Source: Arachnopeziza araneosa (lineage: Eukaryota; Ascomycota; Leotiomycetes; Helotiales; Arachnopezizaceae). From it: DNA of 64,000 nucleotides. This document shows, piece by piece, positions 19,538 to 30,961 of the stretch. The position numbers and the translations under genes are program-made. Under the pieces are notes generated by a model, which had not been told where the DNA came from, searched no databases, and saw only the letters and a list, made by a program, of their open reading frames with translations. Position 1 is the first letter of the stretch; every line of letters starts with the position of its first letter. The stretch is taken from positions 806,001 to 870,000 of the forward strand of contig QYAI01000001.1 of the NCBI GenBank assembly GCA_003988855.1, in the 5' to 3' direction.

Positions 19538-22500
19538 ATGGCCAACTATGGTTCAAATACTGGATATCCGTACCCATGGGCGAATCAAACGGAGCACGAC
19601 TTAAGGCACCAAGTATCTTCCATATCGACCATCAGCTCGGTAGGAACATATCAAAGCGGGCCTCGAGATTCTGTTGTATCTCTGCCATCGCCTACCTCCG
19701 GTGGCCCTTCACGATCACAGTCTTCAGAAGCATCACATACTAGCAGAACAAGACATGCCTCGATCGGCAGCTCGGCTGTGGTCTCACCAAATGAAAGCAT
19801 TCGTAACAATAGCTATAGCTCTATGGGCTTCCCCGACACATTGAGGGCAGGTACTCCGACGCAGTCTCCGACAACTCGAACATACAGTCCTTTTGGAACC
19901 CCGCCACAAGCGTACCAACCTATTTTCAACGCAGAAGAGTCGACTAGGCAACCTAGCAGCTTTGTATCGAGGAAATACTCGAAAAGGAGGAGTAGCTCTT
20001 TATTACACCATGGATCAATACCCGAGGGGGAAGAGATAAATATGAATCTACTAGGTTCTGCGATGCCCATGGGAACCTATATCAAACATAAAACTGCATA
20101 TTCGTCATTAAAGGAAGAAGATTTAGACGATGGGCCAGGTTTATCGACCGTGGCTTTCGATGTGACTTCCTTTCTTGGACCACCTCAGAATGAAGAGCAG
20201 CTGCGAGAAGTCAACAAACGAGAAGCGGCAGGCATTCTTACTGGTGGCCTTGGAATCGGTCTGAAGCCAGAAACTACCTTGACAAGTACTGATCTATACG
20301 CAAAGTCACCCCAGACAGCTACAACCCCCGTGAGTCCGCTGGCTCGCAAAATGTCGATGCTTCGAAGTCCAACTTTTCGCTCAGCATCATCTCGGAGCGC
20401 AAGCCTTGCCAGGGCCCGGACAGTCAAAGATATCCGAGAGTTGGGCCAAATAGAAGCCAACAAGCGGGGAAAGATCATTGAAGTCGTTGTGGAGGATGAA
20501 CCAACGGTAGACATAAGTTCCTTTGCTGGCGGTAACACCCAAAATGTGGACTTTCGGAATATCCCGCAACTCCCCCGAAAAGATACGATAGTACCAACAG
20601 TAGAAGTGTTCTACCCGCAAGCCAATTGGCGGCCCATCTCGATGAGGTGGCCTTACATTTGTTTCCTGATCGTGGTCTCTATCGTTCTTGCTGCCGCACA
20701 AGAGTATCTGCTCCATATTGGTCCTTTGTTTAACTTCAAATCAGTGAACGAGCTGAGCGCTTGGCAATACTTTTGCCTAAAATATCTTCCGACGATAATC
20801 ACCGTCTCATTTGGAGTATTGTGGCAAGTCACAGATTTTGAAGTTAAGCGCCTTGAGGCATTTTACCAATTGTCCAAGAAGGAGGGAGCCTTAGCAGCGG
20901 AGTCCATTAATGTTGACTACATTACTTTGTTTGTGACCATCACCTTTTAAATGAGAAATAAACTAACTCTCTCAAGTTTCAACTTCTTACGTCCTGTAAG
21001 GGCGCTGCAATATAAGCATTATGCAGTTGCTGTCTCGTCACTAGCCACATTGATAGCTGTATCACTTGTTCCAACTTTACAAGTTGTAACGCTCAAACAC
21101 GAACAGGATCCTCGAGGTTTGAAATATGTCGTTATCCAGCCCGTATACTCCCGGGTACTTAGCTCCGTTCTCCTTTTCATCGCTTCAATGGGATGTATTC
21201 TATTGTGGCAACTGCAACGCCGGCGATCCGGACTGGTGGCCGATGTGAAAGGCATAGCAGGCATCGCTGCAATGGCAAACCGTAGTCATATCCTCATGGA
21301 CTTTAAAAATATGGATACAGCATCACCTGAGCTAATCCACCAAACACTTAAATCTCACCGGTACTCCCTCCGGAACTCGTCACTTGCTCCCGAAGATAAA
21401 GAGCCTCTCACTCAAGAGGAAAAGGATAAATATGGTTAGTCCAAGGCTCTTTCTACCATTCCGTCCCTTTTCCCTCCCTTGGGCAACATAGCTCGAAATA
21501 AAAGTTTTTGGTTGTCGTAATTTGGCTCAATATTTAAAATCCACAATAATTTTCCCGTATTCTACCAATTTTCGCAAATGATAGTAAAGGGCTGTGGTCT
21601 TAACAACTCAATTTCAAAATGCTAACTTGTTAATGCCCCAGATCAACAAACTCGGGCAGAAAATCCACATCCACTCATGTTACGTCTTGTGGCTGGAATA
21701 CCTTTTATCATCGGCATGCTACTCTTCGCCATCGTTGTGCCTATCATACTCTGGGTCCCAAGCGCGAATATTGTTACTGAAAAAGTCCCTTGGTTACTTA
21801 CGGGTTTGGCTGTGTGCATCAAGTAAGTAGCCCGTGTGAATAGTAAATATTTCTTTTCCAGCCTGCACTATGGCTTCTAAGTTCTTTCCTTTGAGAGATT
21901 AAATTATACTTTTATGGCAGACTCATCGGTAATGCTGACTCCTCGATCTTCCAGACTTGCATGGGGAACTCTCGAAACCGATATTCGCATGATAGAACCA
22001 TTCTACATGCTCTCTAAGCGGCATGCATCTCCTAAAGTCCTCACTCTCGACTATAATGCTTTGGCTTTTGGCGCGCTGCCTCTGAAGGCCTTCGCTAACA
22101 AGAATTATCTTGTTGGTTTTGTTGGTCTGGGTAGTGTATTGGCAGAAGTGTTAACAGTTTGTGCAACATCTTTTGCTGATGTATCTGGTCTCGCTTTCAT
22201 GCCTGCTCCCCCCTCGCAACCTAAGCGTCGCAATAACAGCAATAATCTGAATTCTGGAGAAGAGACCAGCTTGTCATTCTTTTTGTCATTCTCCCTCGCT
22301 ATGGGGATCGTTATTTTTCTCTGTCTTGTCGCTACTCTTGTCTACATGCGCCGTCGACATCCATTCCTTCCTCGTCAGCCAAATACAATTGCTTCTGTCT
22401 TGGCTTTCATACATCAAAGCAAGATGCTGTATGATTTCGTGGGTACGGAGAAAATGAACAATGATGAGATGGTAGAGAAGCTCGGTGGTCTGGGGAAAAC

Positions 22501-22642
22501 CTATGGATTAGGATGGTTCCAAGGCCGCGATGGCGAGATGCATTGTGGTGTTGATGAAGAGGAGTTAGTCAGTAATTACAAGCATGGGGATGATGCCCGG
22601 AAAGCGATTCAGCCTTGGACAACTAATTGGGAAAATTATTAG
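19538..22642 (+). CDS. DUF3433-domain multi-pass membrane protein
   Basis: Four exons give 905 residues: 19538-20928, 20977-21434, 21642-21822 and 21955-22642. The first ~360 residues are serine-rich and cytosolic-looking. Two DUF3433-type repeats follow. The first begins at SMRWPYICFLIVVSIVLAAA and contains LWQVTDFEVKRLEAFYQLSK and FFNFLRPVRALQYKHYAVAV. The second begins at MLRLVAGIPFIIGMLLFAIV and contains KLAWGTLETDIRMIEPFYML. Each repeat carries the W..T/D..R..PFY.LS signature with flanking membrane helices. The first intron holds stop and start codons (TAA ATG at 20948-20953), so unspliced sequence looks like two adjacent genes. The third intron uses the AG at 21953-21954; an earlier CAG at 21918-21920 is out of frame. 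The family has no assigned function. Confidence 0.9.
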
Positions 22643-23039
22643 AGCACTTGTATAAAAACCGGATTGCGTTATGTTGGAGCTCTCCTTTGGCATATGATAT
22701 AGGTAGATTTTGGTCTGGTTTATTAGGCTTGGTTGGCCATCACGGAGTCATCAGGGGGTTTTTTGCAAAGTCATGTGGAGGAGCCCGGTCTCTGTATCTC
22801 AATCATGATTCAGAAATAAGGATGGAGTTGGAACAATGCATAGACAAAAGAAACTTGGGGTGACGAAAGAGGTTCACAATGCTATAGATCTACAGACCTA
22901 CCATATTTCTCTTCAGGCAATTTATGAAAGGCGCCAGCCGGCCCTTTCTCAGTGTATTGTTAGAAGCATTAAACATGATTTATCAAGGGTCACTACTTCT
23001 TCCTACAATGTAAATTGTCCCATCTAAAACTGACCCTTT
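22643..23039. other. convergent intergenic spacer
   Basis: No gene seen; 3' flanks of the DUF3433 gene (plus) and the thioesterase gene (minus). Confidence 0.5.
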
Positions 23040-24466
23040 TTATTGCAAGACACCTCTCATCTTACTTTCTCCTTCCAGAGTCTGATTAACCTGCAGCGAT
23101 CTCCTCCTAGCATCCAGCCACATCATAAACTGCGCATATGTCTCAGGTACGATCTTCAGATCCTTCTTCACTTCAAAGGTATAATTAAAAGTACCCGTTG
23201 GTTTCGTCTCTCCATGTTCAATATTCCGCACCTTACTATCCACGCGGATCTGGATACGGCTGCTGCCTTCTGGACTGGCTTTCTTATCTCCACTATCTAT
23301 TAACGGAGAATCAGAGTACGCTACTGTAGCTGTCAGATAGAGCACTGATCCTACTGGGACCGGATTTTCAAATGTCGACGGGTCCAATGCGATGAAACTT
23401 GGCCGCGTGTGTGATGCTGCTGAAGCGCAGGTAAATGCTAGTTCGAATGCTGACTTTAGTAAAAAGCCGCCGAAGATCATGAAGTTGTGTCGGTTGCGGT
23501 ATTGAGGCTGCATAATCTGTACGGACGAGATGACCGAGTCTTTCATGTATAGAGCAGAATCGGGTTTTCGTGTTGCTGTGTTTGGATCATGGTAGTCAAT
23601 CTGAGCCAGCCAAAGAGCATGGATTAAATCCGATTCCTTGTCATTTGGGGTTTGTTTTCTTAGAGCTAGCTTCGAGGCAGCTTTTTTGGCATCATAATTC
23701 TTCTGGCCGAGCCCAAAGAGGGTTTTCTCTTCTGGGGTGGTCATTTTCAACGGCGCGATTGCTACTGGCTTCTTCGTTGCAGGGTCGAGAGAAACCTGGA
23801 ACTGTTAGTATTGTGAGTGAAACTGTAGGGGCTAGACTTCCCATTGTAAATGCACAAGTCATCAGTACATCCTTCTCAGTGGCAACCTGGATTGAAATCT
23901 CCATGCTACTCCGACCAGTAGCAAAGGTTACTTGGCCCGAGAGTTCCAAATCGCAAACCTCACTGAGAGGAGCTTTTAAAGTTATTCGATCTACGGCCGC
24001 GGTCACCGTCATCACTGCATCTCCCGTATGCTTGTATGCGATTACGCCAGCGAGTGCATCGAGATCCATGAAGATAGTACCTAATCTAAGATGACCAGAA
24101 GAGTTGATGTACGAGTCCAAGAGCCATGGATCTCGAGCCAATGGCAGTACCTATGGCCATGAGTGGAGGAGCCTTTAGAATTCAAAGAATACTTACCACT
24201 TTATGATAACTCTCCGCACTTGTCTTGGGTGCTAAGCCTCGTTTGGCAGTGGTAGACGGAGTTGGTGAGTGGACATCCTCGCGGTTTTCTTGCCTTTTGA
24301 ATGCTTCAATGAACGGAGTACGAGTCCTCATCGCGGTTAGTTCTCGGTAGACCCCATCGGTGCAACATCTCTGACTCGATGAGAAAGGTCTCAAGTAAGG
24401 CTGTGCAACTTGAACGGCTTGAAGTCTCAATCTGAGAATTGGTGAACGAATGAGCTTAGAAGCCAT
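23040..24466 (-). CDS. ACOT9-type mitochondrial acyl-CoA thioesterase (double hotdog)
   Basis: This enzyme hydrolyses acyl-CoA to free acid and CoA, probably in mitochondria. Exons are 24466-24197, 24150-23842 and 23795-23040, 444 residues. The N-terminus MASKLIRSPILRLRLQAVQV is presequence-like. The first hotdog domain contains GHLRLGTIFMDLDALAGVIA and LELSGQVTFATGRSSMEISI. The second contains IMQPQYRNRHNFMIFGGFLL and HTRPSFIALDPSTFENPVPV. The second intron is abnormal. The family reads TMVSLDP at this point, which requires an intron 23841-23796 that starts GGAAGT rather than GTAAGT. It has a good ACTAAC branch site and CCAG acceptor. The only GT alternative (23823) would leave a 28-base intron and add GSLAPT. 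This is either a sequencing error, a GG-AG intron, or a damaging mutation. Confidence 0.85.
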
Positions 24467-25172
24467 GAATATTCATAATAATGTTTTGATAATTATGGGC
24501 TGGGTGGATAATGTATAGGAAAAGAGAACATGTAGAGAGGTGGTGAGTAATGCTGAGGTGCGAGAGGGGAAACTGGAGGGGAGAAAATGAGTTGAGATCC
24601 CGTTATCGTGATCCGTGCAGAGTGGATATATTCCTCCTCAGATTGAAACTGGAAATGGTAAATAACAATGGCTGAAAATATTGATTTGGCTTCCTATCTG
24701 GAGCAATCAATCAATGGTGGCTGCCAGAGGATAACTTAAATACCTACTGAACTAATCTCACTCATCACGGGACCAGCCCTCGGGAGTACAATATTCTGAG
24801 TTCGGCAGAATTTATAGCCATCTCTCACATGGTAGCCGAGACTTGACTAAACTCTTGATGGGTGGGTACCAATTGATAGTTGCAATACTTCTCGTCTCTC
24901 TTTTAGCATATTAGATGAGACAATGCTGTTCTGCCATTAGGAGAAGATATGTATGTAGTGGAAGTAGTTGATTTATGGCCCTATAAAGGACGATCTCAAT
25001 TTTGTGTATGTTGGATGCTTCAATTCGTTCGTTCAATGGAATGCGCCGTTCCCATAGGGCAGCTCTTGCCCAATGCCAGATCCCATTATATACTCATTTT
25101 CCTACACCCTACTAAAACAAGGCCCACTGCCGTAGAAGATTCCCGCAATGCTGTGATACTCTCTTGCGCTTC
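24467..25172. other. intergenic, thioesterase promoter
   Basis: No gene seen. Upstream region of the thioesterase gene and 3' flank of ERV25, both on the minus strand. Confidence 0.45.
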
Positions 25173-25983
25173 TTAAATGAGATGCTTCGACCTGTTGAGT
25201 GTTAGCATATAATTCACTACTTTCATAACCACACACACCTGAAGTACGCCCTCAAATAAACAACCTGCCAAGCTCCCAATGCAACCAGCATACCCATAGT
25301 TCCAAAAGCGAACCACTTCACTCTCGTGTTCGTGCTCTCATTGGTGTCTCTAAGCTTCTGCTCACGGCTCCGTAGGTAGTCCATTTCAGCGACAATTTCT
25401 GCAACCATTTCCTCAATCCGCCGTAATTCGGTCTCTACAGGCTTCAGTTTCTCGGTTGCTTGGACTGCAGACCAATCCTTGGCATCCGCGCCTATGTCGA
25501 TATCAAGCTCTACGTGGCGGAATGGATGGGAGACACCATGTGCTACAGGTGTTAATATCTTTTGTCTGGTCCGTTTAGAGAAGTAATACTTACTACCAGA
25601 AAAATTGTTTTCAAAGCATACGTCAAAAGACGCATCAGCATGGGACGTAAATGCCATTCTTTGCTCTCCAGCGACGTCTTTCGGCTTTCCATACTCATTC
25701 CCAACAGCATCTTTAATCTGTAAATATCATAAGCATTTGTCTTAAGCTCGTATCCCTTGCCACAACTCACATGCATATTGACGATCATTCCATCGCCTTT
25801 GTAACCATCAATCGTAGCAGTAACCACCACTAATGTATCCTTCGAAACAAAATTCCGGATGCATCGACTTCCCTTTGGATCACCTCTACTCGAAGCCTCG
25901 AGGTCAAATTTCAGTGCCTCTACACAGGCAAGAAACAAAACGAGACTGCACAGCGTGCGCCACATGGATTGAGTATATGCCAT
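25173..25983 (-). CDS. ERV25: p24-family cargo receptor Erv25
   Basis: Erv25 is an emp24/gp25L/p24 protein that cycles between ER and Golgi in COPII and COPI vesicles. Four exons, 25983-25771, 25717-25594, 25542-25239 and 25191-25173, give 219 residues. Features in order: signal peptide (MWRTLCSLVLFLACVEAL), GOLD domain (KGSRCIRNFVSKDTLVVVTA, DASFDVCFENNFS), coiled coil (KLKPVETELRRIEEMVAEIV), membrane span (FGTMGMLVALGAWQVVYLRA) and a short cytosolic tail ending YFRSKHLI. The last exon adds just 19 coding bases but supplies the terminal SKHLI. The second donor is a tandem GTAGTAAGT. Splicing at either GT keeps phase and differs by one residue. It shares a 211-bp divergent promoter with the U1C gene. 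Confidence 0.93.
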
Positions 25984-26194
25984 ACTGCCGTTGTGGTCGT
26001 GGTCGTGTGAGCGTGGAGACTGCAACAAGAACCCGTCGCGTAGAAAGGAGAACTTAAAGATGCCACTTTGTGACCAGGGATTTGGGATCAGTGGCTGCAG
26101 CACGTGATGACAACTTTTTGGTGCAGTCGGATCTTGAACTCTCCATCGACTTCATAGACAACCACTTCTGGCCACAAAGGAACAAGTTGCCAAA
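25984..26194. promoter_or_regulatory. short divergent promoter, ERV25 / U1C
   Basis: Only 211 bases separate the two start codons, so the promoters are shared or overlap. A CACGTG box lies at 26100-26105. Confidence 0.6.
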
Positions 26195-26933
26195 ATGCCA
26201 AAATGTAAGCTGTGTAAATTGCGCTCTTATCTTTAATCATCTGCTAACACTCCGTAGTCTTTTGTAAGCTTCCGAGGATCTTGATGCTCTAAGTCCATGC
26301 GCATACTAATTATCCACAAGGCGACTATTGCGATGTCTACCTCACGCACGACTCCATGTCGGTCCGTAAAGCCCATAACTCGGGGCGGAACCATCTGCGA
26401 AATGTAGTTGACTACTATCAGCGTATGTTTATCCCGACTATCATATGTTGAAATAGCTAATACTGCTAGAAATTGGCCATGAAAAGGCGCAATCCGTAAT
26501 CGACTCTATCACAAACTCCTACGCTGCAGAAGGACAATCTTCAGCGAACCCTATGCTTGCACAAAACCAACCTCCTCCATTCCCACCCTTCCCGGGCGGC
26601 GTTCCTCCACCACCTTTCCCTGGAATGCCCGCTCTCCCCCTCCCAGGACCGAATGGTATGCCTCCCATCCCACCACCGGGCGGTCGTGGTATGCCACCCA
26701 TGCCTCCATTCCCAGGTATGCCATTCCCACCTCCTGGTGGCCTGCCTCCGAACTTCCAATTCCCTCCGCCAGGTCCAGGCGGCTTACCCCCGATGCCTGG
26801 TGGCTTGCAGTTTCCGCCGCCGCCTGGAGGATTACCACCTATGCCTGGTTTCCCTGGAGCTCCACCAATGCCGAATCAACAGAATCAGCAAAACCCAGGT
26901 CAGAATGGACCACCTGGCGGGGATAGGCGATGA
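26195..26933 (+). CDS. YHC1: U1 small nuclear ribonucleoprotein C (U1-C)
   Basis: U1-C stabilises U1 snRNA pairing with the 5' splice site in early spliceosome assembly. Four exons are required: 26195-26204, a 6-base micro-exon 26258-26263, 26321-26422 and 26470-26933, giving 193 residues. The micro-exon (TCTTTT) is bounded by CCGTAG and GTAAGC. It restores the zinc-finger start [20 protein letters not shown] and then RKAHNSGRNHLRNVVDYYQQ. Skipping it would keep the frame but delete two residues (FF). The C2H2 finger ends with the two histidines in AHNSGRNH. The C-terminal half is a Pro/Gly/Met-rich tract (PGGVPPPPFPGMPALPLPGP) and ends GGDRR. Branch sites CTAAC and CTAAT precede both first acceptors. 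Confidence 0.93.
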
Positions 26934-27554
26934 GACCTGAATGAAAGGGAAAGACGGAGGCAAAAAAATGGGATCTCATCATCTGGCGTCCAGGGTCTAA
27001 AATCTGGAGTTTGGTCGGACTGCATTGTAATAGTGGGATATTTGCTTGCACCACAATTATTGAGTTGATAAGGAAGCGGCTGTCGACTGGGTCTCACGAT
27101 TCCCACGCAACAGCAGGAAGAGACTGACCAAAGACTACGGCACATACTTCCCATAGGAATTGAAAGATGATAGACATATTTTGATTCACATTAGATTTAC
27201 TCGGTGTGAATTTCTGCCCAACAGTAATTGTGAGAAGTAAAACTATGTGCATATCAATTGTCGAATATCGATTCGACCAACATGCAACAACAATTCTGCT
27301 CTATAATTCGACGCTGACCTGCTAACCTATCACACCTAAAAGAGTGGGGATCCAGCCACCTTTTCTTATTCCCTCCCTCAATTTCATTACCATGAAATGT
27401 AGAAAACCTGGAAATCTGATAATCCATTCAAATGTTCTTTCGGGTATTCAATTCAGTCACAACGCCACACTCCAGATCTGTGTGTATCCCAACCCGATTC
27501 TCAAGTGTCAATAACGACTTCTTCTAAAAACGCCGTGAATTATAGGATGAGTAC
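26934..27554. other. convergent spacer U1C / SNF1
   Basis: No gene seen; the two flanking genes end towards each other here. Confidence 0.5.
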
Positions 27555-30095
27555 TCAATCAGCTTCTGCAAGCTGAATAATCAACTTAGAGGCTAAGTCT
27601 AAGAATGGGAACGGTGAGGTAACTTCCTTCTCCTCGAGTAGCATTCCGTCAGGGGTCTCGTACCCAGCACACTTGAAATCCACCAAGTAAACCTGGGGTT
27701 CCATTTCGTAAAGTTGGATGTCAAGATGCATCACAACTTTCTCGTTCGGAACTATCTTGGCTTTAGGAGGCGAGGCAACGTCATTAGTTGCGGCGCTAGA
27801 CATCGAGGCTATTGACTGCCGACGGAGATCTATGGACGATGAGTGAGTTGATCCAGGAGGAACCATTCCGGGAGGGTACATGCCATCTTTTTTCCACCGA
27901 ACGCGGAGGACCCAGGGGTCGGCCGGAAGACGGTAGTGCCCATTTGGGTCGAGCGCACTAAAACGCATACTCGAGGTAGAGCCGTCCTGACGGTTCATGG
28001 AATCGGAATGGTGAAGAGAAGCACCGCTTCCGTTGGAGACGAATGAGTTGTTGTTCGTCCTAGTCAGTGTCAGTTCGTTCCTGCTGAAATCGTGCAACCA
28101 ACCTATCATCATCAGAATTGTCATAGCGAGGAGCCTTCCAATCTTCATCTATGACCCATTCAGCGCCCAACTTCTGTAAAGCTCGGTAGATGCATCCAAT
28201 CGCTTCGAGTGGCTGATTCCTAGATCTGATACCAAACTGCCATTTGGTTGGTTTCGATTTCTTTTGCGGAACCGGAGTCATGCCGGCAGGTCGCTTGTTA
28301 ATCTCATCAAGTTTTAGTTGACTTCGAGAGAGTGGGTTGAGACGGCGAGCAGTTTCGACCTTCTCAGCTTCCGTCTGGGGAGTCGGTACATCGACTTCTG
28401 CGTGTGTGGTCGAAAGGGGATTACCGACATTCTTCCCAGTTCGTCGGGCCTCCATGTAGTCTCGATGGTAGGCTGGTAAGCTGCTTGGAAGAACTCCAAT
28501 TTTACTGACATAAGGCCGAATGCTTCGGTCAGTACCGATAGAACTAGACGAGCGCGGTGACATGGCATCAAGGAGAGGGCTTGGGCGTATAGGAATAGCG
28601 CCAGGCTCGTTGACAACAGGGGAAGATGGGGAAAGAATACTATCCAGTTTGATTCCGTCGTTCCAGGCAGGAGGGGATGGAGCTTGAAATAATAGTTGTC
28701 CCTTGTCATCAGAAAGATTTGCTGCTTTGATATCAGTTTGGGAGCCATTCACTGCAAGCCAAACAGAGGATTAACACGTCTTCGAAGTTGAAAGACCATG
28801 TCATGGTAGGGAAGAGAATCACTTACGGTTTGCTTCCATGAGCTTGTTTTCCCGGACGATCAGATAAGCATCTTTAATCGCAGACGGCTCCTCCGCAGCT
28901 AGAGCTTCTTGGACATCCTTGATACCATATCCCATTGTTTTACTAATCTTTTCCGTGACCTGAACATGGAGCTTCTCCTGAACGGCAGGGCTTGCATGTG
29001 GAGCGATCAGTTTTGGCGTGATAGCCTTGCTAGGATCAACCCCAGTGTCCAAGAACTCCTCGACTGGAGGTTGCAAATAAGGCGCCAGGTTTTTGACAAA
29101 CCATGGGTCCATCCGAATTTCTTCAATGGTTGCTCGATGGATTGGATTTACAGCCAGCATCTTCTTGATCAACGCGGCGGCTCCAGAACTCATATACTGC
29201 GGAACAACATAGTGGCCTTTAGCGATCTTCGCAAATAGAGAAGGTATATGTTCGTCATCGAATGGAAGTCTTCCTACGAGGAGGACATATAAAATAACCC
29301 CACAACTCCACACGTCAACTTCTGGTCCGGCATATAGCTTACCATTAATAACTTCGGGGGCGGCATAATTTGGGCTCCCACAACTCGTTTTCAGGAAATT
29401 CCCATCTGTCATGATATTGCTGAGGCCAAAATCGGCAATCTTGACGTTGAGGTTATCGTCCAATAGCAGGTTCTCTGGCTTTAAATCTCGATGAACAATC
29501 TTATGTCTATGGCAGTATTCGACGGCACAAATAATTTGTTGAAAAAATCGCCTAGCTTCATCCTCCTTCATCTTTCCATTCTGTACGATATAGTCGAAGA
29601 GTTCTCCACCAGCATATTCAAGGACCATAATAATCTCTAGCGGTGTCTTGATGACGGTATATCTACCAGGACCTGATTAGCAATGGCGAGCACTTGAAGA
29701 TTCTAGTGAGTGGCTACTTACAGTTTGATGATATGTGGGTGTCTCAACAGCTGCAAATACTCAATCTCACGTTCGACTCTGCCAGCCATGTCCCTACTAA
29801 TAAGCTTCTTCCGTGCAATGATCTTCAGAGCGACCTGCTGGTTGGTGACTCTGTGTGTCGCGAGCTTGACCTTGCCAAAGCTGCCCTCGCCTAGAGTTCG
29901 TATGATATGATAGGCACCTATCCGTTGCTCGGCTTTCTTCTGCGGCGGCTGCTGGACCGCTTGGTGCTGGTTGTTGCCATTCGGAGTTCGATGACGGGAG
30001 CTCGCATCGGGAGGCTTGTTGTTTGCTCTCCTGTTCGCAGAAGGGGCGAGCGAGATTTCGAGCTCACCATCTTCGTATGCGCCGTGGGGCATCAT
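27555..30095 (-). CDS. SNF1: Snf1/AMPK catalytic alpha subunit
   Basis: Snf1 is the AMP-activated kinase that relieves glucose repression, for example by acting on the CreA/Mig1 pathway. Four exons, 30095-29722, 29662-28827, 28751-28103 and 28059-27555, give 787 residues. The kinase domain starts near residue 61 (YHIIRTLGEGSFGKVKLATH) and contains the catalytic loop HRDLKPENLLL, DFGLSNIMTDGNF and the activation-loop threonine in LKTSCGSPNYAAPEV. A UBA-like autoinhibitory segment (KTMGYGIKDVQEALAAEE) follows, then a serine-rich linker. The C-terminal regulatory domain (KPTKWQFGIRSRNQPLEAIG ... VYLVDFKCAGYE) ends in LIIQLAEAD. The start is ambiguous: two consecutive Met codons at 30095 and 30092, or an in-frame Met at 30161. 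I chose MMPHGAYEDGELEISL for its acidic opening. Confidence 0.95.
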
Positions 30096-30498
30096 TGCGG
30101 GGGATGAAATGCGTAGATTGAGATGAGATCGGATGTGGTTGAGGTCAAGTTGCCCCACCAAAAGCGGGCAGATGCAACGAGAGCGGCCAACGGTTTGTTA
30201 GGCGCGGAGGTGAAGGAGGGAACGGTAGATCTATAGAACTCTTGTCACCATACTGAGCTGAAATAATTGAACGCGACGGGTGAACAGAAACTCCGGTTCG
30301 CCTGAGGGAGAAGATGATGGCGGTTTGGTAAATGTCGGCTCAACCTGGATTGATGATGATGATGTACCGTGAAGCTGGCCTTTTAGCGATGGGTGAAATT
30401 TGTGGGGAAGGGAGCTATAGTATTAGTGAGCCGCTTGCGGTCTCCATCCATAAAAGCTATGGTTCGGACTCCCAGGAAGCTTGTGTTTAGACGATCAA
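30096..30498. promoter_or_regulatory. SNF1 upstream region
   Basis: Divergent region between SNF1 (minus) and the small spliced gene (plus). Includes a short GAT repeat at 30350-30364; nothing else recognised. Confidence 0.4.
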
Positions 30499-30834
30499 AT
30501 GCATGTGAAGATATCATCTCGAATCAACCTGGTCGGATTTACGTAAGAAGAACAGTCAAGACAAACTCGAAGGTAAAGAAACCTGTGCAGACGGCAGTCT
30601 GGAGAAACCTATCCATCCTCCCATACTACCATAGCTGCGGACTTGGCCCAAGTTTTGAGGTTGATATGGAGAGAGCTTGCAATTCGTTTGGTACGATGTG
30701 GAATGCTCGTGGAATACCCGTGGGATACTCACAGAGACGCTCGAATGTTGAATGGCATCGAAGCTCAATATAGACAACGAAACCTCGAGATGCTGGATGA
30801 GCTTGTCAACACTAAGGGTGCCGCTACCCGTTGA
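30499..30834 (+). CDS. Small conserved-looking protein, unknown function
   Basis: Two exons, 30499-30542 and 30591-30834, join in phase 2 across a 48-base intron (GTAAGA ... GTGCAG) to give 95 residues. I do not recognise the family. The second exon has strong protein character: AADLAQVLRLIWRELAIRLV, then RCGMLVEYPWDTHRDARMLN and IEAQYRQRNLEMLDELVNTK. The pattern suggests two amphipathic helices joined by a YPWDTHRD loop. The long open region is not explained by genes on the other strand. The ATG at 30499 is the first in frame after a stop upstream; the frame stays open a further 16 codons, so an additional 5' exon is possible. Function cannot be assigned. Confidence 0.55.
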
Positions 30835-30961
30835 GTAATTGGATTGGCTTCCTTTGTTGAGTTGGCTTACAATCTACATAATTTAGACAATGATCATATA
30901 AGTATCTTGAGGTTCTCCTCTACCCAAAGAACTCCGGTTTCAGACTCCTTCCGAAATCGCC

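Noticed and set aside
26519..26940. Glycine-rich and proline-rich frames on both strands over the U1C tail
   Set aside because: They are alternative readings of the repetitive Pro/Gly-coding exon of U1C.
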